A stretch of 64,000 nucleotides of DNA from assembly GCA_964425255.1 (NCBI GenBank), contig CAYRMV010000002.1, positions 1 through 64,000 on the forward strand. The letters are read 5' to 3'. Position numbers and translations under genes: made by a program. The stretch is from CAYRMV01 sp964425255. Lineage in GTDB: Bacteria; Bacteroidota; Bacteroidia; Flavobacteriales_D; Crocinitomicaceae. The notes below the pieces were generated by a model. That model had not been told where the DNA came from. It did no database searches and saw only the letters and a list, made by a program, of their open reading frames with translations. Positions 1 through 8,931 of this stretch are shown piece after piece. Position 1 is the stretch's first letter, and each line of letters opens with the position of its first letter.

Positions 1-2834
1 ATTTGGTTTTCACGCACTATTCTCTGACGGTGTATTTGTTGACCAAACACCGTAAAAACTTCTAGGAAACCTTCAGTAAAACCCACTTCGTTAATTTGGA
101 GGTTAAAACTCCCCTCCGAAGGATTTGGATATACAAAAATAACAGCATTTGGAGATTCAATAAGCGGATTAAAATCGAAATCATCTTCCCAATCAGTATC
201 TATCTTTTCTTTGGGTTCAATGTTGTTGTTTTGTGCCAAACCAGATGTTGATCCATAGCAAAGCGGCTGAATGTAGAGGTGTGCTTTGGCGCCGGCTTGT
301 ATGTGTGTACCCGGTTTTAGCTCGATGGTTTCACCTGCTTGTAATTCCAAATCAACATTTGATAACACGCGGTAATCTCCAAAGGGTGTTTTGGGGCTCA
401 ATGTTGCACCTGTTCGAATCAGGTTTCGTGCTTGGTATTTTGCTTGATACAGGTAGTTTGAACGGGCATACTCTCCTAAATCTTGGTTTTGTAGGTCTAA
501 ATACCAGGGTTCAATTTCATTTAATAAAAAATCAATCAACTCGGACTGATCATCATTTCCTTCCTCGTCGTCAATTAAAGTAATGTGTTCAAACGTGTTG
601 ACGTCGGAGAAAATTGCATCCATCGGTGTTAGCTCTCTGTAATCCAGTGGTCTCCCCAAATGAGGATAGCCGAAGTGACTGCTTGTTAAGGATGTGTTCG
701 TATAATCTATATTTAATTGATTAAACATCAACTTATTTTCTCTTAGGTTATACTTCATATCTTTAGTCCAAAAACGGGGGTTAATGCCTAAAGCTGATAA
801 AACAGGCACAAAAACTTGGTTTTCTTTATATACATTCGCTCCAAAACCCAACAGTGAATTCCAATTCAACGCAGTATTTACGTTGTCTTTAATCGCATTC
901 AAATAAGAACCAAAACCATTATCGAATTGATACCAATCATACATTTCGTATTTGTCATTCACTAATACATTCGTTCCAAAAAATCCGGTGCGTGTAATTT
1001 TTCGTCTAAATACCTCAACAGGATCATTAAAAGCAGCTGTGGTAGAAGAAACATGGTACGCTCTTCGGAGTTTAATATCCCAATGTTTTATGCCAAATAG
1101 GGTGGGAAACGAGCTGTTTTGGTCATACGTGTAAATCGGGACATTGTTTGGAGAGACACTATAATAATCGTCTGAATTACTACCAACGGAGATTGCTACA
1201 TTGCGTGTTCCACTCGGGTATCCTCTGTATTTTGTTAATTCTGCACCCAAATAGAATGTATTGCTCATTTCGTTCAAGTAATTTGTTCGGTAAGGATGAA
1301 AGCGGTGAGAAGCTCCGTCGTTGCCATTCACCCCATTTACATCATAGCGTTGTTGTTCCTGAGAACCGGAAGATGTCATATTAATATACGCAATGTTAAA
1401 AACAGGGAAACCAGCATTTTTCAAGGCGATACTTTTAGCAGCAAACTGGTGTGCTAATGGATTATTTGCACCTTCTAACGGTGAATCAACAGGAATCCAC
1501 ATACGTGTATGATGGTGTCGGTTTTTGCCCAGATTGAGGTGTTCGTGTTCATCATACATCAACATATTCCGCCAATAATGTCCACCCATGCTAAAACCTA
1601 AAACAACATTTTCAAATTTAGAACCATTATCTAGTTTTTGAGGTTCAACAACTGTTTCAAAAAATTCAGATAGCATTCGAGCACCAATTCGAATTGACAT
1701 ATAACCTGGGTCAATTCTACAAATTACAACATCATACCCATTTTTAACTAATAAGTCCACTATACCGTCATCTAAGTATTGACTTCCCTTAAAATTAAAC
1801 TTAGATTCGTATAATTTTTCAAGAGAAGGAAAAATAGGTTGAACATTTGGTCTAAAACCATGAAGCATAAATACGGGTTTATATAACTTTCCTGAATTAT
1901 TACATGCTCCCCATATAATTCCGTATCGGAGCTTGTACTTAAGATTTACACCTGATGGATCCGTTAAAATTGTTTGAAAAATACTCCAATCTAAATCCAA
2001 TGAAGTTGGCTCAAAAGTATGAGTTCCACCTGTGAAAGGAGAACTTTTTTCAATTGATTCAAAATAAGACGTGTCGGTTGAAAAAAATTGTGTGTTCTCC
2101 AAATAACTCGAATCTGTAAAATAAACTCCTATATTAATATAATTTGTGTTATTCAATAGCTGAATTTTTACTGAATCATTCGGATACAATACATACTGTT
2201 GGTTTTGAATATCAAGCCTTAAATGATCAATTGCTTTAGTTGAAAATACCGTGTAATTCGTGTCAAAAGTTAAATAGATTTCTTGGTCAAAAAGTATTTC
2301 ATCAAAAAGAATTGAACTAATAAAATACATATTCGTTTCCGACAATGATTCTAGGCTTTCTTCCATCGAAGTATTCCAACCATAGTCAGCTTCACTATGA
2401 GAGAAAAACAAAGATGGAGTGTTGTATTTTTCATCTTTTAAGAATACTCCTTCCTGAAAAATTACACCAATAGGCAAAGTCAGTACTTCATTATCTAAAG
2501 ATCTTGACATCCAATCACCATAAAGTTTTTTTGTAAAACTAAACGTACTGTCTTCTAGGTTTATTAGCCGATTTTTTGTCTGAAAAGCATTGTACACAGT
2601 GATCCAGTCTCTAGCTTGAATGGTGTCTTTTCCTAAAGAATCCACCCGGAATTTCTTTATATAATCACGATCAACACTGGATGAATAATCAAGAAGATCA
2701 ATCGTGGGAAACCGCAAAATAACTTCGTTATAAATTTTATTATTTAATTTCCAGTCAGAAAGATAAGTAGTGTCTTCCTGTGCACAAACTTGAATTCCGA
2801 CAAGTAAAAAAATAGATATGAGAATTTTTTTCAT
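1..2834 (-). CDS. T9SS-secreted alpha/beta-hydrolase (esterase/lipase-like), C-terminus beyond window
   Basis: Reading the minus strand from the ATG at 2834, the frame stays open to the left edge, giving about 944 residues with no stop. It begins with a signal peptide (MKKILISIFLLVGIQVCAQ). A His-Gly-Phe oxyanion-type motif lies near residue 325 and the nucleophile elbow G-F-S-M-G-G has its Ser at about residue 415, which together suggest an alpha/beta-hydrolase. A segment FVPVLSALGI near residue 670 resembles the late core of Bacteroidota secreted esterases, from memory. The visible end (FVYPNPSEGSF) is the opening strand of a type A T9SS sorting domain, so little is probably missing. The substrate is unknown. 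It starts 5 nt after the stop of the coiled-coil protein gene at 2840, so the two are probably one transcript. The fold call is good; the reaction is inference. Confidence 0.75.
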   Translation of the reverse strand, partial: MKKILISIFLLVGIQVCAQEDTTYLSDWKLNNKIYNEVILRFPTIDLLDYSSSVDRDYIKKFRVDSLGKDTIQARDWITVYNAFQTKNRLINLEDSTFSFTKKLYGDWMSRSLDNEVLTLPIGVIFQEGVFLKDEKYNTPSLFFSHSEADYGWNTSMEESLESLSETNMYFISSILFDEILFDQEIYLTFDTNYTVFSTKAIDHLRLDIQNQQYVLYPNDSVKIQLLNNTNYINIGVYFTDSSYLENTQFFSTDTSYFESIEKSSPFTGGTHTFEPTSLDLDWSIFQTILTDPSGVNLKYKLRYGIIWGACNNSGKLYKPVFMLHGFRPNVQPIFPSLEKLYESKFNFKGSQYLDDGIVDLLVKNGYDVVICRIDPGYMSIRIGARMLSEFFETVVEPQKLDNGSKFENVVLGFSMGGHYWRNMLMYDEHEHLNLGKNRHHHTRMWIPVDSPLEGANNPLAHQFAAKSIALKNAGFPVFNIAYINMTSSGSQEQQRYDVNGVNGNDGASHRFHPYRTNYLNEMSNTFYLGAELTKYRGYPSGTRNVAISVGSNSDDYYSVSPNNVPIYTYDQNSSFPTLFGIKHWDIKLRRAYHVSSTTAAFNDPVEVFRRKITRTGFFGTNVLVNDKYEMYDWYQFDNGFGSYLNAIKDNVNTALNWNSLLGFGANVYKENQVFVPVLSALGINPRFWTKDMKYNLRENKLMFNQLNIDYTNTSLTSSHFGYPHLGRPLDYRELTPMDAIFSDVNTFEHITLIDDEEGNDDQSELIDFLLNEIEPWYLDLQNQDLGEYARSNYLYQAKYQARNLIRTGATLSPKTPFGDYRVLSNVDLELQAGETIELKPGTHIQAGAKAHLYIQPLCYGSTSGLAQNNNIEPKEKIDTDWEDDFDFNPLIESPNAVIFVYPNPSEGSFNLQINEVGFTEGFLEVFTVFGQQIHRQRIVRENQ

Positions 2835-2839
2835 GGCTT

Positions 2840-3922
2840 CTACTTTTTAGAATTCAAGTTCATTTCCATCTCGGCAATACGCTTTTCTTGCTCTTCTAAT
2901 TTCTTATTTTGTTCCAAAAGATACAAAGTCAATTCTTCGACTTTCTCCATCAAAATTTTATTCATTTCACCTAGTGCTAAACCTTCACTTTCAATAATTT
3001 CGGCTTTTGGCACATTTGGGAGATGACCATTTTGTTTTATAAAATCGTCTACTTCTGACAATGGCATTAGAATATATTCTTTTTCAAATACATAATCAGG
3101 CCAGTTTACTTGATCAACAATTATTTCTCTTGTTCTAAGTATCCCGTCATTTGTTAATTGTAAAAGTTTTCTATTTGTATTTTTAATGAGAAAAATCTTT
3201 TCAAGATTATCAGTAGAGGTTGAAGAAAGTTCAGTAGATCCATTTCCTTTAACGATAAATGTGTTTGTTGTTGGTCCTTGAATTTGTAAGGCATTATCTG
3301 TATTCGAAGCAACTTTTAAAAATAATCCATATTTACCTGAAGAAATGTTTCTAATATACAGGCCATTATCTCCTTGTGAAATAATATTAAATCTTGCTTC
3401 AATCGCATTTGTTGAGTTTGGATTATTATGAAGGCTTGAATTATTTATCCAAAATCGTTTACTAGAACTGGCTATTGTCAAACCAATTCCAGGAACATTT
3501 AAATTTAATAGTCCACTTTCCTGATTTATGATGCTCAAATCATTTCCACTCATTCTGAATACACCCCCATCTGTGCTATTCATTCCAGTTGTTGTGTTAG
3601 TTAAACCAAGTCTGACGGTTTTGCCAAAATTAATCGTACTTTTTGTAGTGAAGGTTTCGGAATTTTGTTCTTTATCATATAAAACTAAACCGCTTGGTCC
3701 AGTTGGATTTAAAGGTTCTGTATAATCAACAGTTCCATGTAGATGTAAATTGAAGTTAGGTAAAGGTGTATTTGTATTTGTGGTAGTAGATTTTGTGCCG
3801 ATCCCAACATACCCTGATTGTATAGAATTTGGTGTACTGACAAGTGGCCAAGGTGTTGTTTGTTGGCTGAATACAATTTTTGTAGAGAACAACACTAACA
3901 TGATAGAAATTTCTTTTTTCAT
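2840..3922 (-). CDS. secreted tail-fibre-like coiled-coil surface protein
   Basis: This 360-residue protein has a signal peptide ending near residue 19 (KIVFSQQ). The middle is a Thr/Asn-rich beta-type region. The C-terminal 90 residues carry a pattern common in Bacteroidota surface proteins: VNWPDYVFEKEY, then LMPLSEVDDFIKQNGHLP, then GLALGEMNKILMEKVEELTLY, and a charged coiled coil from about 310 to the end. In these proteins this end is thought to trimerise fibres, much like the end of phage tail fibres. There is no recognisable T9SS sorting domain. It is the first gene of a probable two-gene unit with the esterase-like protein downstream. No enzymatic function is visible. The upstream 200 bp hold no gene and end at the IS element. 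Confidence 0.7.
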   Translation of the reverse strand: MKKEISIMLVLFSTKIVFSQQTTPWPLVSTPNSIQSGYVGIGTKSTTTNTNTPLPNFNLHLHGTVDYTEPLNPTGPSGLVLYDKEQNSETFTTKSTINFGKTVRLGLTNTTTGMNSTDGGVFRMSGNDLSIINQESGLLNLNVPGIGLTIASSSKRFWINNSSLHNNPNSTNAIEARFNIISQGDNGLYIRNISSGKYGLFLKVASNTDNALQIQGPTTNTFIVKGNGSTELSSTSTDNLEKIFLIKNTNRKLLQLTNDGILRTREIIVDQVNWPDYVFEKEYILMPLSEVDDFIKQNGHLPNVPKAEIIESEGLALGEMNKILMEKVEELTLYLLEQNKKLEEQEKRIAEMEMNLNSKK

Positions 3923-4117
3923 TTTTTAGATTAATTTTAGTTGAATAATTTTATTTGTTTTGATAATAAGATATTCTATAGGACTACATTGCCAGTACAA
4001 TATTTAGTTATCAAAGCAATAATACAAAAAACCATTTAAATGTGAAAATATTGTTAATTTTTTTAATTGTGTGTTTAGTTTGAAAAAAATAATAAACATT
4101 CCGCAATAGAATTTTAT

Positions 4118-4126
4118 GAAATTTTA
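4118..4126. repeat. left target-site duplication of the IS982 element
   Basis: The 9-mer gaaatttta directly abuts the left terminal inverted repeat and is repeated exactly on the far side of the element at 5112-5120. Confidence 0.9.
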
Positions 4127-4143
4127 ACCCGTTGTGCATTTAG
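4127..4143 (+). repeat. left terminal inverted repeat of the IS982 element
   Basis: acccgttgtgcatttag, a 17/17 match to the reverse complement of 5095-5111. Confidence 0.93.
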
Positions 4144-5021
4144 GCCAAATTTACTTTTAATTGATTAATTGGTCGATTAAAAACGAATTTATTGAGATGT
4201 TGAATCACTGTAATAGCATTTATTTTTGATAGAATTCGGGTGCTATATCCTACGAATGTTTTTGCATAGTTACTTCTAATTCTAAACTGGTCACACATTT
4301 GAGAAAATAGTGTTTCAATTCTTTTTCTTCCCTTTTTAAACACATATGGTTGCTCCACGTAATTCGTTTGGTTTTTACGCATTGGTGTTTCAAGTTTAAT
4401 CTGAACAGATTCAAACAAATTAAGTTGAATATCAGCTGATAAGTACCCCATATCACCGAGTAAAGTACATCTAGAATAGGTTGTTTTCACATCTTTCAAC
4501 ATATGTATATCATGAACTGACGCAGGCGTAATATCCACACTTTGAATCACTCCAGATAAGGAGCAGATTCCATGAAGTTTATAACCAAAGTAGTATGCTT
4601 TTTGTGAAGCGCAATAGCCTTTTGAAGGAAGGGCGTAATCTACATCACGACATATTTTACTTCTTGATGCACGAGCATTTTTACAAATCTCTAATGGCAT
4701 CGAATCAATCACGTAAACATCTTCGAATTCATTAAAATCCTTAGCCAAAGTTTTTCTGACCTGTTCAATTTGAGCAAAAAGAGTTCGCTTTCTTCTATTA
4801 TACACAGAACGTTCGATAAGACCTTCCAGAGGAGTACTCTTTATATCTCTAAATAATTGTAATTCAGAATGTATACCCATGTATTCAGCTGTAATGTTCA
4901 GCGCGATTAATTCTAAGTTTCCTAACTTAGGCTTACGGATTTGATGAAACGAATCAAGAGAAATATTCAATGATTGCAGATGTTTCAAAATAATTTCATA
5001 GTTTTGAATGAAGTTGCTCAT
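4140..5021 (-). CDS. IS982-family DDE transposase
   Basis: This 293-residue transposase catalyses cut and rejoining of its element. It carries a DDE triad in IS982 context: Asp106 in VIDSMPLEICK, Asp190 in LLGDMGYLS and Glu236 in KRIETLFSQ. The block GYCASQKAYYFGYKLHGICS is a family hallmark. I chose the ATG at 5021 (MSNFIQNYE). The frame extends upstream only to a GTG at 5045, which would add eight residues and is less likely. Length matches the family, and no frameshift or internal stop is seen. The TAA stop at 4142-4140 lies inside the left terminal repeat, so gene and element end are packed together. Confidence 0.92.
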   Translation of the reverse strand: MSNFIQNYEIILKHLQSLNISLDSFHQIRKPKLGNLELIALNITAEYMGIHSELQLFRDIKSTPLEGLIERSVYNRRKRTLFAQIEQVRKTLAKDFNEFEDVYVIDSMPLEICKNARASRSKICRDVDYALPSKGYCASQKAYYFGYKLHGICSLSGVIQSVDITPASVHDIHMLKDVKTTYSRCTLLGDMGYLSADIQLNLFESVQIKLETPMRKNQTNYVEQPYVFKKGRKRIETLFSQMCDQFRIRSNYAKTFVGYSTRILSKINAITVIQHLNKFVFNRPINQLKVNLA

Positions 5022-5094
5022 AATATTTAATGACTTGGTAATCACTTAAATATACGAATTATTTATGATTCAGTGAGTAACTTTTTCGTTTTTT

Positions 5095-5111
5095 CTAAAT
5101 GCACAACGGGT
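5095..5111 (-). repeat. right terminal inverted repeat of the IS982 element
   Basis: ctaaatgcacaacgggt, the exact reverse complement of the left end at 4127-4143. Confidence 0.93.
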
Positions 5112-5120
5112 GAAATTTTA
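5112..5120. repeat. right target-site duplication of the IS982 element
   Basis: gaaatttta, identical to 4118-4126. The duplication shows that this was a simple transposition and that the flanks have not been rearranged since. Confidence 0.9.
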
Positions 5121-5180
5121 AGAAAAAAATGGCATTTTCGTTCCAATTGTTTATTTTTACAGAAACAAAACTCAAATGAT

Positions 5181-6935
5181 ATGAAAAAAACATTACTTAC
5201 GCTATCGTTGGCCTTTATTGGTTTTACGTCTTTTGGTCAAGTAGTTTTTTCGGTAGAAGAGCCGATTCAAACAAACTACAATTTGACTTATTCAAACGAG
5301 TCTGGAGCTCAAGATTGGGGATCTCCTGACATGATGGATCCGGCAAATGTAGTATTAGACACAGTTGTTTTGGCTAGTGATCTTACTGCTGCTGATTCAT
5401 TGATGTGTACTGCTGGTTCTCCTGCTGGTGCATACGCGGGTAAAATTGCCTTGTTGTACCGTGGAAGCTGTGAATTTGGTGCGAAGGCATTCAACGCTCA
5501 AACTGCAGGTGCTGTTGCTGTAATCATCATTAACAATACAGGTGGTGATCCAATTCCAATGGGGGCTGGTGCTGATGGTGCAAACGTTACGATTCCCGTT
5601 GTGATGATTTCTCAACAAGATGGTGCTGCACTTAGAGCAATGGTTGAAGCGGGTGTTGTTCGCGTGTTTATCGGTAACAAATCAGGTTACTATGAAAACG
5701 ATTTAGGTTCAAACAAATCAAAGATTTTAATCCCTCGTCAGTTAGCTCTTCCTGCTACTTTGGCTCAAACAGGTGCTGAGTTTAACTTCAATTTAGGAAT
5801 TTGGGTTCACAACTACGGTCAAAATGATTTGACTGGAATTACAGTAAACGCGAAAGTAGGAAATGAAGGAGCAAACTTATACGACGAAACAAGTGCTGAA
5901 TTTGATTTAACAGCTGGTGATAGTACGTTCATTGCTTTCGCTGATCCATTCCAAGAGGCAACTTATGCTGCGGGTGATTATGTTTTAACATACACTATTA
6001 CTCCATCTGATGTGCAAGATGATTACAACAACGATAACATCATCGTAACTAACTTCACGTTGACGGATAACTTATTTTCGATTGCTCGCTTGGATGCAAA
6101 CGGATTGCCAGAAATTGATGGTGGTACAAGAACTGCAACTGCTGGGGTACCATTTTTCTCTTCGTGTGTAGTTTTCCGTAACGAAAATGCAAACCGTTTA
6201 GGTGCAAGAGGTATGTGGTTTAGTGCTTCTAAAAATGCTGCTGATGGTACAATGGAAGGAGAAGAAATCATCGTTTCTGCTGATAGATGGAGCAATCAAT
6301 TCAATACTTTGAGCGATTTGTTCCCTGGTGGAACAGTTGACCAAGCTAGTTTGAATGCTGCTTTTTCTGATTTAACTGAAATTACTTCTGGTTCATACGT
6401 GTATGACGAAGCATTGACAGATACAATGATTTATGTTGAGTTTGCTCAACCATTTGCTTTGGAAAATAACCAACGTTATTTATTTTGTGTAACAACTTTA
6501 ACGGATAATGTATTCTTAGGGTATGATCGTCAAACAAAATATGATTTAGTAGAAGGGGAAGACGATCAACCTACACAAGCAATCAAAGTGGGTTCTGACT
6601 TCTCATTTGGATTCCAAGGTGGAGATGTTCCAGCATTAGGTGTTAAAACATTCCCAATTGCTGAATTAGGTTTGGTTGACGAAGAATTAGCTTCTTCTTC
6701 TTTCCCGAACCCAGCAAAAAATAACATTACAGTTAAAGTGGCTGGTTTCACTGGAAATGCGAACTTGACTGTAACAGACATGGCTGGTCGCGTAGTTTTG
6801 ACTGACGAAGTAACTGTTGCAAACGACGGAACATTTGGTGTAAACACAACATCATTGAACAACGGAATGTATATCTTCAAAATGATTACAGCTGAAGGTG
6901 GTAAATCTACTTTCAACGTAGTGATTTCGAAATAA
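5181..6935 (+). CDS. secreted PA-domain protein with T9SS type A sorting domain
   Basis: This 584-residue protein starts at the ATG at 5181 (MKKTLLTLSLAFIGFTSFGQ, a clean signal peptide). The frame also runs back to 5073, but that stretch crosses the end of the IS element and is not native. Residues about 40-160 form a protease-associated (PA) domain, with the typical run GKIALLYRGSCEFGAKAFNAQ followed by AVAVIIINN and IPVVMIS. The central part is beta-rich and of unknown role. The last 80 residues (SSSFPNPAKNNITVKV to the C-terminal Lys) form a type A T9SS sorting domain, so it is exported and anchored or released at the surface. No protease catalytic domain accompanies the PA domain. Its promoter region has been altered by the IS insertion just upstream. 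Codon use looks like that of a well-expressed gene. Confidence 0.88.
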   Translation: MKKTLLTLSLAFIGFTSFGQVVFSVEEPIQTNYNLTYSNESGAQDWGSPDMMDPANVVLDTVVLASDLTAADSLMCTAGSPAGAYAGKIALLYRGSCEFGAKAFNAQTAGAVAVIIINNTGGDPIPMGAGADGANVTIPVVMISQQDGAALRAMVEAGVVRVFIGNKSGYYENDLGSNKSKILIPRQLALPATLAQTGAEFNFNLGIWVHNYGQNDLTGITVNAKVGNEGANLYDETSAEFDLTAGDSTFIAFADPFQEATYAAGDYVLTYTITPSDVQDDYNNDNIIVTNFTLTDNLFSIARLDANGLPEIDGGTRTATAGVPFFSSCVVFRNENANRLGARGMWFSASKNAADGTMEGEEIIVSADRWSNQFNTLSDLFPGGTVDQASLNAAFSDLTEITSGSYVYDEALTDTMIYVEFAQPFALENNQRYLFCVTTLTDNVFLGYDRQTKYDLVEGEDDQPTQAIKVGSDFSFGFQGGDVPALGVKTFPIAELGLVDEELASSSFPNPAKNNITVKVAGFTGNANLTVTDMAGRVVLTDEVTVANDGTFGVNTTSLNNGMYIFKMITAEGGKSTFNVVISK

Positions 6936-6957
6936 GATTTTCTTCTATTTGATTTTT

Positions 6958-6986
6958 AAAGCCTCGGGAAACCGGGGCTTTTTCGT
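6958..6986 (+). terminator. rho-independent terminator of the PA-domain gene
   Basis: Stem aagcctcgg / ccggggctt with a GAAA-type loop (one G-U pair), followed by a T run, 23 nt after the stop codon. Confidence 0.85.
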
Positions 6987-6995
6987 TTTCATTGA

Positions 6996-7910
6996 TTAGG
7001 AAAATCGCAGCAAGTGGATCTTTGGTCCAACGGTGAACGTTGCAGCACCCGTTAATGGATAAACCTCTCCATCCACTTCCAAATACGCTTTTTGATCAAT
7101 TGCTTTTACTGTAACCGTTTTTCCTGAAAAATAATGAACTTCCGGATGTTGGATGTGAATTCCTTTTTTCAATTTCCCCAATTGTTTCACATAATCCAAC
7201 AGAGAAACATTTCCGATAAAAGTAAATCCCAATTGCTCGTCTTGGCAATTCGCTTCGGGATGAATCACGATTCCATCGCCAAAGGTACTGCTGTTGCAAA
7301 CAGCCAAAAGCAAGCTGGCTTGTTTTCGATCAAATTGTTCAGATTGAATATGTAAAATAGGCTTTTGAAACGAGACAAATGCCCGAAGAATCGATAGAGG
7401 ATAAGCCAATTTCGTTGATTGAAAAAGACGTCGTTGCTGATTGACTAAATGCATCACGTAGCCACCAAAACCAATGTCGGCAATGTTTAATCCATAAAAC
7501 AACTGCGTTTCCGTTTGAATGGAAATGGTGTCGACCTGTTCGGTTTTTTTGGTCAGGATTGCTTTTTGAAAGCTTTCTAATTGGAATTTAGGTTGCCAAA
7601 CGCGAAGAAAGTCATTGCCTGTTCCGGATGCGATAAAACCCAAAATCGGCTGGTGAGAATCGGAGAAATCCAATCCATTGATAATCTCGTGAAACGTTCC
7701 ATCTCCTCCGCCAACTAGGATACAGTCCACTTGTTGAATTTGAGCATTACGCGCTAACTGTTTGGCATGACCAGCAAATTCGGTAGGCAAAATGATCAAG
7801 TTGAATTCATTTTGCTCCAAAAAGAGAAGCGCAGCCTCCAACGACCGCGACTTTCTTCTTTTTCCATGGTATATGACCGCAACAGTTTGGATTTTATCTT
7901 CCGTCGCCAT
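6996..7910 (-). CDS. YegS/DagK-family lipid kinase
   Basis: This 304-residue protein belongs to the diacylglycerol/sphingosine kinase superfamily and probably phosphorylates a membrane lipid with ATP. The nucleotide-binding motif [14 protein letters not shown] is at about residues 67-80, and [13 protein letters not shown], the second conserved block, follows. The C-terminal half ([16 protein letters not shown] and later VDGEVYPL) matches the family beta-sandwich. The frame is open upstream to 8153, but those residues are the shadow of the neighbouring gene. The ATG at 7910 ([17 protein letters not shown]) gives the normal family length. The start overlaps the end of the AIM24-like gene by 17 nt, which implies translational coupling. 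Which lipid is used cannot be told from sequence. Confidence 0.88.
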   Translation of the reverse strand: MATEDKIQTVAVIYHGKRRKSRSLEAALLFLEQNEFNLIILPTEFAGHAKQLARNAQIQQVDCILVGGGDGTFHEIINGLDFSDSHQPILGFIASGTGNDFLRVWQPKFQLESFQKAILTKKTEQVDTISIQTETQLFYGLNIADIGFGGYVMHLVNQQRRLFQSTKLAYPLSILRAFVSFQKPILHIQSEQFDRKQASLLLAVCNSSTFGDGIVIHPEANCQDEQLGFTFIGNVSLLDYVKQLGKLKKGIHIQHPEVHYFSGKTVTVKAIDQKAYLEVDGEVYPLTGAATFTVGPKIHLLRFS

Positions 7911-8688
7911 CGAGTAGATTTCCAAGTCCTCCAAGGATACTTCCTTCTTCTTTTCGTGTTCCTGTTCCATAGGCCAAAATACGTGATGCCAAGCGAGAAA
8001 TGGGTAAGGTTTGCAGCCAAACATCTCCCGGTCCACGAAGCGTAGCAAAAAACATTCCTTCACCACCAAATAAGGTATTTTTGATTCCACCCACAAATTG
8101 AATATCGTAATCGATTTCTTGGGTGTAAGCAACAATACAACCAGTATCAACACGCAATACTTCGCCCGGTTTTAAGGTGCGTTTCATGACATGACCGCCT
8201 GCATGACAAAAAGCCAAACCATCGCCTTCTAATTTTTGCATGATGAAACCTTCACCACCAAACAAGCCCGTTCCTAATTTTCGCTGAAATTCAATTCCGA
8301 CAGAAACACCTTTCGCAGCACATAAAAATGCATCTTTTTGACAAATGATTTTTCCACCCAATTCAGCCAAATCGAGAGGGATAATTTTTCCCGGATAGGG
8401 TGCAGCAAAAGCAACGCGCGCTTTCCCCGTTCCTTGATGCGTATATGCAGTCATAAACAAACTTTCGCCCGTCAACAAACGTTTTCCAGCACCCAAAATT
8501 TTATTGAAAAAGCCGCCGTTACGCTGTTCCGATCCATCACCAAAAATGGTTTCCATCTGAATTCCGTCATCCATAAACATGAATGAACCAGCCTCAGCAA
8601 TCGCCGTTTCCTGTGGATCAAGCTCAATTTCCACTAATTGCATCTCTTCCCCACGGATTTCGTAATCTATTTCATGATTTGTTCTCAT
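7894..8688 (-). CDS. TIGR00266/AIM24-family protein
   Basis: This 264-residue protein matches the TIGR00266 (AIM24) family, a beta-rich fold found across bacteria and in mitochondria with no established bacterial activity. Recognisable blocks are [45 protein letters not shown] and the repeated G-G-E-G-hydrophobic turns ([30 protein letters not shown]). I chose the ATG at 8688 (MRTNHEIDY). An in-frame TTG at 8706 would add six residues. There is no signal peptide or membrane segment. It overlaps the lipid kinase gene downstream by 17 nt, so the two are made together, which suggests a shared membrane-related task. Confidence 0.85.
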   Translation of the reverse strand: MRTNHEIDYEIRGEEMQLVEIELDPQETAIAEAGSFMFMDDGIQMETIFGDGSEQRNGGFFNKILGAGKRLLTGESLFMTAYTHQGTGKARVAFAAPYPGKIIPLDLAELGGKIICQKDAFLCAAKGVSVGIEFQRKLGTGLFGGEGFIMQKLEGDGLAFCHAGGHVMKRTLKPGEVLRVDTGCIVAYTQEIDYDIQFVGGIKNTLFGGEGMFFATLRGPGDVWLQTLPISRLASRILAYGTGTRKEEGSILGGLGNLLDGDGR

Positions 8689-8724
8689 CGTTGTTTCTTT
8701 TTTCAAACGTACAATTTTTTTTCA

Positions 8725-8754
8725 TGCGAAGCAGACAAAACGAAGTTTTCGTCA
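8725..8754. repeat. dispersed repeat copy near mnmE (cgaagc ... aagttttcgtca type)
   Basis: The block tgcgaagcagacaaaacg followed by aagttttcgtca resembles 63844-63878 and the two 34-bp repeats at 63909 and 63965. The core gacaaaacgaagttttcgtc differs from gacaaaacaaagctttcgtc at two positions. Both sites sit beside the same palindromes. Confidence 0.65.
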
Positions 8755-8760
8755 AACTCA

Positions 8761-8829
8761 GGTTGAGGCGCGATTAATCGCGCCTCAACCCTGGCAACTC
8801 GTCTCAACCCTGTCAATCGCGCCTCAACC
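8761..8829. repeat. perfect 30-bp palindrome plus two further tandem arms
   Basis: 8761-8790 is a perfect palindrome: arm ggttgaggcgcgatt joined to its exact reverse complement. The right arm is then repeated twice in tandem with about 19-20 bp spacing (imperfect copy aactcgtctcaaccctgtc at 8796-8814, then aatcgcgcctcaacc at 8815-8829). Closely related palindromes recur at 63745-63774 and 63796-63823. On RNA each would fold into a strong hairpin. Confidence 0.9.
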
Positions 8830-8844
8830 GCCGTTTTCATCATT

Positions 8845-8920
8845 GACCTACTAACTAACCTTCTAACCCACTAACCTACTAATTTACTAACCTACTAAAT
8901 CACTAACCCACTAATTCCCT
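8845..8920. repeat. 8-bp-period tandem repeat upstream of mnmE
   Basis: The tract can be cut into octamers aacccact, aacctact, aatttact, aacctact, aaatcact, aacccact, aattccct. It is a degenerate array of the form AAYYYACT, about nine units long, that runs directly into the mnmE -7 box. Confidence 0.8.
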
Positions 8921-8927
8921 ACCTTTG
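8920..8927 (+). promoter_or_regulatory. Bacteroidota -7 box (TACCTTTG) of mnmE
   Basis: Matches TAnnTTTG exactly and ends 4 nt before the mnmE ATG, so the transcript is predicted to be nearly leaderless. The -33 region falls within the octamer repeat. Confidence 0.65.
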
Positions 8928-8931
8928 CACC

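Larger units (their letters stand above)
4127..5111 (-). mobile_element. IS982-family insertion sequence, complete, 985 bp
   Basis: The element is bounded by perfect 17-bp inverted repeats (acccgttgtgcatttag at 4127-4143, and its reverse complement at 5095-5111) and by a 9-bp direct target duplication. It holds one transposase gene whose stop codon lies inside the left repeat. Total length, ACCC-type ends and duplication size fit the IS982 family as I know it. Nothing is truncated, so it may still be mobile. It sits between the minus-strand surface-protein gene at 3922 and the plus-strand PA-domain gene at 5181, only 61 nt from the end of its target duplication to that gene's ATG. Confidence 0.93.

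Noticed and set aside
4140..5021. IS982 as a pseudogene
   Set aside because: The DDE residues, length and reading frame are intact.
5073..5180. 36-residue N-terminal extension of the PA-domain protein
   Set aside because: It reads through the end of the IS982 element, and the native signal peptide begins at 5181.
7911..8153. 81-residue N-terminal extension of the lipid kinase
   Set aside because: It lies wholly within the AIM24-like gene in another frame and does not look like a kinase N-terminus; only the 17-nt overlap is real.
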